Source of the DNA: Streptomyces griseicoloratus
GTDB lineage: Bacteria > Actinomycetota > Actinomycetes > Streptomycetales > Streptomycetaceae
Length of the DNA stretch: 64,000 nt
Assembly: GCF_014534645.1 (NCBI RefSeq)
Contig: NZ_JACVQF010000053.1
Span: 1-64,000 of the forward strand
Direction of reading: 5' to 3'
Part shown: positions 59,672 through 64,000 of the stretch, in pieces
Position numbering within the stretch: the first letter of the stretch is position 1
Layout of the letters: each line of letters opens with the position of its first letter
Made by a program: the position numbers and the translations under genes
The notes under the pieces: generated by a model
Seen by the model: only the letters and a program-made list of their open reading frames with translations
What the model was told of the DNA's origin: nothing
Database searches by the model: none

Positions 59672-60312
59672 TACGCCGCGCCGCCCTCCTGGTCCTGGCC
59701 GCGCTCCTGCTGATCGGGAGCGCCGGCCAGGCGCAGGCCGCCGGTTACCGCTACTGGTCCTTCTGGGACCGCGACGGCGACCGCTGGACCTACGCCACGC
59801 AGGGCCCGTCCACCGCCCGCCCCTCCGACGGCGACGTCCAGGGCTTCCGCTTCGCGGTGAGCGAGAACTCCGACGACGCGGCGCAGCCGCGCGGGAGCGC
59901 GGACTTCGCGGCGATCTGCGCGAAGACGCCCGCGCGGGAGGGCAGCAAGCGGGTGGCGCTCGTCCTCGACTTCGGTACGGCCTCCGACGCGCCGTCCGGC
60001 GAGACCCCGCCCGCCCGCCGCACCGCCTGCGCCCGGATCTCCCCCGACGCGACGACCGCGGACGCCCTGGCCGCCGTCGCGGGCCCGCTCCGCTACGACA
60101 CCAACGCCCTGCTGTGTGCCATCGCGGGCTACCCGGCGTCGGGGTGCGGGGAGCAGGTGGCGCAGCGGCCGGAGCAGAAGGAGACAGAGGAGGAGAAGAG
60201 CACGCCGGACGACGGCGGCCCGTCGGTCGGGCTGTTCGCGGGCGTGGCGATCGTGGCCGTCCTGGGCGGGGCGGCGGCCTGGCAGGCGAGGCGGCGCAGG
60301 AATGCGCCGTAG
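59668..60312 (+). CDS. Exported protein of the B12 transport operon
   Basis: A 214-residue protein with a signal peptide (1-25, A-G-Q-A-Q-A-A) and a C-terminal membrane helix (V-G-L-F-A-G-V-A-I-V-A-V-L-G-G-A-A) with basic tail. Its extracellular domain opens Y-R-Y-W-S-F-W-D-R-D-G-D-R-W-T-Y-A-T-Q-G-P. The topology parallels the preceding alpha-barrel protein, so the two may form a surface complex, like the alpha and beta domains of transcobalamin, possibly a two-protein B12 binder. Its GTG overlaps the upstream stop (GTGA), and its end overlaps ecfT. Confidence 0.75.
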   Translation: MIRRAALLVLAALLLIGSAGQAQAAGYRYWSFWDRDGDRWTYATQGPSTARPSDGDVQGFRFAVSENSDDAAQPRGSADFAAICAKTPAREGSKRVALVLDFGTASDAPSGETPPARRTACARISPDATTADALAAVAGPLRYDTNALLCAIAGYPASGCGEQVAQRPEQKETEEEKSTPDDGGPSVGLFAGVAIVAVLGGAAAWQARRRRNAP

Positions 60313-61456
60313 CGGAGCGCGGCCCGCGAGCAGTCGTGCCGCGCGGCCCGCAGGCGTCCCGGCCCCCCGCCACCACCGCGCCGACGCCCTGCACCCCGGC
60401 GCGTGGTGGCTCTGGGCCCTCGCCCTGGGGGTCGCCGCCACCCGCACCACCAACCCGCTCCTGCTCGCCCTGCTCGTCGCCGTCTCCGCCTACGTCGTCC
60501 TGGCCCGCCGCCCCCACACCCCCTGGTCGCGGTCGTACGGCGCCTTCGTCAAGCTCGCTCTCGCCGTCCTGGTCATCCGCCTGCTGTTCACGGCCGTCCT
60601 CGGCTCCCCCATCCCCGGCACGCACCTGATCGTCACGCTCCCCGAAGTCCCGCTCCCCGACTGGGCGCAGGGCATCCGCCTGGGCGGGCGGGTCACCGCC
60701 GAGGGCCTGGCCTTCGCCCTGTACGACGCCATGAAGCTGGCCACGCTGCTGATCTGCGTCGGCGCCGCGAACGCCCTCGCGAGCCCCTCCCGGCTCCTGA
60801 AGGCCCTCCCCGGCGCCCTGTACGAGGCCGGGGTCGCCGTCGTCGTCGCCCTCACCTTCGCCCCGAGCCTGATCGCCGACGGCCGGCGCCTGCGGGCCGC
60901 CCGCCGCCTGCGCGGCCGCCCCGACAAGGGTGTGCGGGGCCTGCTCCAGGTGGGGCTCCCGGTCCTGGAGGGCGCCCTGGAACGCTCCGTCGCGCTCGCC
61001 GCCGCGATGGACGCCCGCGGCTACGGCCGTACCGCCTCCGTGCCCGCCGCCGTACGCCGTACCACCGCCGCGCTCACGCTGGCCGGGCTGCTCGGCGTGT
61101 GCGCGGGGACGTACGGCGTGCTGACCGCCGCGGGCGGCACGTACGGCGTCCCCGTGCTGGCCGCCGGGCTCGCCGCGGCCCTCGCGGGGCTGTGGCTCGG
61201 CGGTCGCCGTTCCCTGCGCACCCGTTACCGTCCGGACCGGTGGGGCGCCCGCGCCTGGCTGGTCACCGCCTCCGGCGCGGCGGTCGCGGCCCTGCTGTTC
61301 CTCGCCGCCGCCCGCGATCCGGCGGCGCTGCGCCCGGGTGTGGTTCCCCTGGTCGCCCCGACGCTCCCGCTGTGGCCGGCGGCGGCCGTCCTCATCGGGC
61401 TGCTCCCGGCCTTCGTCACCCCCGCCCCCGAGCAACTGGCCAAGGAGCCTTCGTGA
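60302..61456 (+). CDS. ecfT: ECF transporter transmembrane component EcfT
   Basis: A 384-residue CbiQ/EcfT family membrane protein, with about eight hydrophobic segments and a C-terminal extension. The coupling helices bear the characteristic Ala-Arg signatures: A-A-R-R-L-R-G-R and A-M-D-A-R-G-Y-G-R, which contact the ATPases. It links the S component to the ATPase subunits. The gene overlaps its neighbours on both sides (11 and 4 bases), and the whole operon is translation-coupled. Confidence 0.9.
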   Translation: MRRSGARPASSRAARPAGVPAPRHHRADALHPGAWWLWALALGVAATRTTNPLLLALLVAVSAYVVLARRPHTPWSRSYGAFVKLALAVLVIRLLFTAVLGSPIPGTHLIVTLPEVPLPDWAQGIRLGGRVTAEGLAFALYDAMKLATLLICVGAANALASPSRLLKALPGALYEAGVAVVVALTFAPSLIADGRRLRAARRLRGRPDKGVRGLLQVGLPVLEGALERSVALAAAMDARGYGRTASVPAAVRRTTAALTLAGLLGVCAGTYGVLTAAGGTYGVPVLAAGLAAALAGLWLGGRRSLRTRYRPDRWGARAWLVTASGAAVAALLFLAAARDPAALRPGVVPLVAPTLPLWPAAAVLIGLLPAFVTPAPEQLAKEPS

Positions 61457-63612
61457 TCCGCTTCGAGGATGTCTCCGTGACGTACGACGGGGCGGTGGAA
61501 CCCACCGTCCGCGGTGTGGACTTCGAGGTCCCCGAGGGCGAACTCGTCCTGCTGGTCGGTCCGTCGGGGGTCGGCAAGTCGACCGTGCTCGGGGCGGTGA
61601 GCGGCCTCGTGCCGCACTTCACCGGCGGCACCCTGAGCGGCCGGGTCACCGTGGCCGGCCGCGACACCCGTACGCACAAGCCGCGCGAACTCGCCGACGT
61701 CGTCGGCACGGTGGGCCAGGACCCGCTGTCGCACTTCGTGACGGACACCGTCGAGGACGAACTCGCCTACGGCATGGAGTCGCTCGGCCTCGCGCCGGAC
61801 GTCATGCGCCGCCGGGTGGAGGAGACCCTGGACCTGCTGGGCCTGAACGGCCTGCGCGACCGTCCGATCGCCACGCTCTCCGGCGGGCAGCAGCAGCGGG
61901 TGGCCATCGGCTCGGTCCTCACCCCGCACCCCGAGGTGCTGGTCCTGGACGAGCCCACCTCCGCGCTGGACCCGGCGGCGGCGGAGGAGGTCCTGGCCGT
62001 CCTGCAGCGGCTCGTCCACGACCTCGGGACGACGGTCCTGATGGCCGAACACCGGCTGGAGAGGGTCGTCCAGTACGCCGACCAGGTCGTCCTGCTCCCG
62101 TCCCCGGGCGCCGCTCCGGTGCTCGGCAGCCCCGCGGAGGTGATGGCGGTCTCCCCGGTGTACCCGCCGGTGGTGGACCTGGGCCGGCTGGCGGGCTGGT
62201 CCCCGCTGCCCCTGACGATCCGCGACGCCCGACGCCGGGCGGCGCCCCTGCGGGACCGGTTGGGCGACCGGGACGCGACCCCCGGCCGCACTCCGCCCGG
62301 CACCGGCACCGGCACCGGCACCGGCACCGGCACGCAGCACACCACCGACTCGCCGGCCGCCTCCGGTCCACCGCCCCGCACCCCGGCCGCCCCCGAACGG
62401 CCGAGCCGCACAGCGCCGGCCCCCGGACCACAGCCCGCCACGCCGGCCGGCACCGGCGCCCCCCACACCACCGCCGCCCCCAACGTCTCTCCGCTGTCCG
62501 ACACACGGAACGACTCGGGGACGCAGCCCGGCACCGCCCACAGCTCCCGCCCGGAGCCCGGCACCCACGTCACCTCCGGGCCGGAACCCGGCAAGCCGTC
62601 CGCCGCGCCGGCCGGCACCGGCGCCCCGCACACCACCACCGCCGCCCCCCACCCCTCCGGTCCGCTGTCCGGCACACGGATCGGCTCCCAGGCGCTGCCC
62701 GACACCGCCCACACCTCCCGCCCGGAGTCCGGCAAGCCGTCCGCCGTCGGGGCCCCCGCGGCCGCCGCGGCCGCACGGCGTCCCCGCGCGTCCCTCCTGC
62801 GCCGTCTGCGTGGAAAGGCACCGTCCGCCGGAAGGACGGCGGACGGAGGCCCGGGGGCCCCGTACGCCGCCGAGGTCCGTTCGCTTGCCGTCCGGCGCGG
62901 TCGCGTCCAGGCGCTGCGCCGGGTGGACCTCACCGTCTCCCCCGGCGAGACCGTGGCCCTGATGGGCCGCAACGGCGCCGGCAAGTCCACCCTGCTGTCG
63001 GCGCTGGTCGGGCTCGTCGAGCCGGCCGCCGGTTCCGTGCGCGCCGGCGACGCCGTACCGCACCGCACCGCACCGCGCGACCTCGTCCGCCGTGTCGGCC
63101 TGGTCCCGCAGGAGCCGCGCGACCTGCTGTACGCCGACACGGTGGCCGCCGAGTGCGCGGCGGCCGACCGGGACGCGGACGCGGCCCCCGGCACCTGCCG
63201 CGCCCTGCTGACCGAGCTGCTGCCCGGCGTCACCGACGACGTCCACCCCCGGGACCTGTCCGAAGGCCAGCGCCTCACGCTCGCCCTGGCGGTCGTGCTG
63301 ACCGCCCGCCCGCCCCTGCTCCTCCTGGACGAGCCGACCCGCGGCCTGGACTACGCGGCGAAGGCCCGGCTGGTCGGCATCCTGCGCGCTCTGGCCGCCG
63401 AGGGGCACGCCATCGTGCTGGCCACGCACGACGTGGAGCTCGCCGCCGAGCTGGCCCACCGGGTCGTGCTGCTCGCGGAGGGCGAGGTGATCGCCGACGG
63501 CCCCACGGCGGACGTCGCGGTCGCCTCCCCGTCCTTCGCCCCGCAGGTCGCCAAGATCATGGCGCCCAGGAAGTGGCTGACGGTCGCCCAGGTGCGGGAG
63601 GCCCTGGCATGA
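61453..63612 (+). CDS. Fused ECF ATPase, two ABC domains
   Basis: A 719-residue protein combining both ATPase subunits (EcfA and EcfA') of an ECF transporter. The first ABC domain (1-235) has G-P-S-G-V-G-K-S-T at 36-44, L-S-G-G-Q-Q-Q-R near 143, and V-L-D-E-P-T-S-A-L-D. The second (about 475-719) has G-R-N-G-A-G-K-S-T near 505, a degenerate signature L-S-E-G-Q-R-L, and L-L-D-E-P-T-R-G-L-D. A disordered Pro/Thr/Gly linker of roughly 210 residues containing repeats joins them, unusually long for the family. It powers uptake, here probably of cobalamin. Confidence 0.9.
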   Translation: MIRFEDVSVTYDGAVEPTVRGVDFEVPEGELVLLVGPSGVGKSTVLGAVSGLVPHFTGGTLSGRVTVAGRDTRTHKPRELADVVGTVGQDPLSHFVTDTVEDELAYGMESLGLAPDVMRRRVEETLDLLGLNGLRDRPIATLSGGQQQRVAIGSVLTPHPEVLVLDEPTSALDPAAAEEVLAVLQRLVHDLGTTVLMAEHRLERVVQYADQVVLLPSPGAAPVLGSPAEVMAVSPVYPPVVDLGRLAGWSPLPLTIRDARRRAAPLRDRLGDRDATPGRTPPGTGTGTGTGTGTQHTTDSPAASGPPPRTPAAPERPSRTAPAPGPQPATPAGTGAPHTTAAPNVSPLSDTRNDSGTQPGTAHSSRPEPGTHVTSGPEPGKPSAAPAGTGAPHTTTAAPHPSGPLSGTRIGSQALPDTAHTSRPESGKPSAVGAPAAAAAARRPRASLLRRLRGKAPSAGRTADGGPGAPYAAEVRSLAVRRGRVQALRRVDLTVSPGETVALMGRNGAGKSTLLSALVGLVEPAAGSVRAGDAVPHRTAPRDLVRRVGLVPQEPRDLLYADTVAAECAAADRDADAAPGTCRALLTELLPGVTDDVHPRDLSEGQRLTLALAVVLTARPPLLLLDEPTRGLDYAAKARLVGILRALAAEGHAIVLATHDVELAAELAHRVVLLAEGEVIADGPTADVAVASPSFAPQVAKIMAPRKWLTVAQVREALA
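62299..62334 (+). repeat. Hexanucleotide repeat in the ATPase linker
   Basis: GGCACC occurs five times in a row at 62299-62328 followed by GGCACG, coding a G-T dipeptide run in the linker between the two ABC domains. Near-duplicate segments of the linker (P-A-G-T-G-A-P-H-T-T and H-S/T-S-R-P-E) are also seen around 62,440-62,740, pointing to slippage and recombination. Confidence 0.85.
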
Positions 63613-64000
63613 CCGGCAGCGCCCCCGCCCCGCAGCGCCAGGCCCGTGCCGTCCGCCTCGGCCCGCGCTCGGTCGCCGCCCTGGTCCTGGTCGGTGCCGT
63701 GGGCGTGGCCGGCGTCGGCTGGCCCTTCCTGACCCCGCCGCAGGCTTCGGTGAACGCCCACGCCCAGGACGCACCGTGGCTGTTCGCGGGCCTGCTGTTG
63801 CTGCTCGTGGCCGTGGTGGCGGCGACGATCTCGGAGTCGGGGCTCGGCCCGAAGGCGGTCGCGATGCTCGGCGTCCTGGCGGCCGCGGGCGCGGCCCTGC
63901 GCCCGGTCGGCGCGGGTACGGCCGGCATCGAGCCGATGTTCTTCCTGATGGTGCTCAGCGGCCGGGTCCTCGGCCCGGGCTTCGGCTTCGTCCTCGGCTC
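63609..64000 (+). CDS. ECF transporter S component (partial)
   Basis: The first 130 residues of a membrane protein cut by the window end. It starts at an ATG overlapping the ATPase stop (ATGA). A basic N-terminus is followed by hydrophobic helices at about 22-42 and 55-72. The segment I-S-E-S-G-L-G-P-K-A-V-A-M-L-G-V-L-A-A then A-L-R-P-V-G-A-G-T-A-G-I-E-P-M-F-F-L is typical of substrate-binding S components. Given the riboswitch, the substrate is probably cobalamin or a precursor. Confidence 0.88.
   Translation, partial: MTGSAPAPQRQARAVRLGPRSVAALVLVGAVGVAGVGWPFLTPPQASVNAHAQDAPWLFAGLLLLLVAVVAATISESGLGPKAVAMLGVLAAAGAALRPVGAGTAGIEPMFFLMVLSGRVLGPGFGFVLG

Noticed and set aside
58013-61435. Minus-strand open frame of 1140 codons over the ECF operon
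   Set aside because: It lies antisense to genes with clear domains and contains only low-complexity sequence.
62281-62760. Two separate EcfA genes
   Set aside because: The frame stays open through the Pro/Thr-rich linker from the first to the second ABC domain without a start signal between them, so a single fused protein is the better reading.
1-64000. CRISPR array or insertion sequence
   Set aside because: No regularly spaced repeats of 25-40 bases with unique spacers and no transposase or integrase gene were seen. The only tandem repeats are short coding or gene-end repeats.

Overview
The window is chromosomal DNA from a Streptomyces or a very close relative. The evidence is the very high GC content with strong third-position bias, a BldB-like DUF397 gene coupled to an HTH regulator, a KstR-type regulator with its operator, an actinobacterial RNase P RNA gene, the RNase HI/phosphatase fusion, and many GTG starts with GGAGG-type ribosome binding sites. 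About 50 protein genes, an RNase P RNA, a cobalamin riboswitch and two tRNA-mimic RNAs can be supported.

Layout. (1) 1-9.1 kb holds ordinary metabolism: serine hydrolase and Bcr/CflA-type efflux pump, Gfo/Idh oxidoreductase, Tat-exported PhoD phosphatase, SDR, aldo/keto reductase, NTF2-like protein, DoxX, and a MazG-like protein. (2) 9.2-38.8 kb is an accessory island rich in nucleic-acid conflict genes. It contains a soluble Ser/Thr kinase; a SNF2 helicase (DrmD-like) plus a 1731-residue PglX/Eco57I-type adenine methyltransferase; a DUF397/HTH pair; a PASTA-like membrane protein; two tandem tRNA-mimicking, circularly permuted RNAs next to an uncharacterised gene; a DUF262 / DUF3696-ATPase / unknown-effector operon; a HATPase; a 'beta' family protein; and a 2336-residue DUF1998 helicase with a nuclease-like tail overlapping a RelE-UvrD fusion. 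(3) 38.8-48.9 kb returns to conserved genes: rnpB (overlapped by the end of an EamA exporter gene), an AraC regulator, a Uma2 nuclease-like protein, YaaA, KDPG aldolase, an RNase HI/phosphatase - zinc ribbon - Nif3 operon, and a MaoC dehydratase. (4) 49-57.3 kb has an MFS pump with a fused C-terminal beta domain, a methyltransferase, a secreted amidase, membrane proteins, and a glycosyltransferase/methyltransferase/alpha-toroid operon. (5) 57.3-64 kb has kstR with a perfect KstR box, then a cobalamin riboswitch controlling a surface alpha-barrel protein, a second exported protein, and EcfT, a fused EcfA-A' and an S component (cut by the window end). This reads as a vitamin B12 capture and uptake operon.

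The most interesting parts are the two tRNA-mimic RNAs at about 22.5-22.8 kb. In each, a T-arm and the 3' acceptor strand precede the 5' acceptor strand and a D-arm, the order known for bacterial Y RNAs of the YrlA type. Next in interest is the adjacent divergent DUF262/DUF3696/effector operon. The third is the giant helicase plus RelE-UvrD pair with a divergent 'beta' protein gene. None of these is a complete match to a named defence system that I can recognise, and their functions are inferred from domain content and context.
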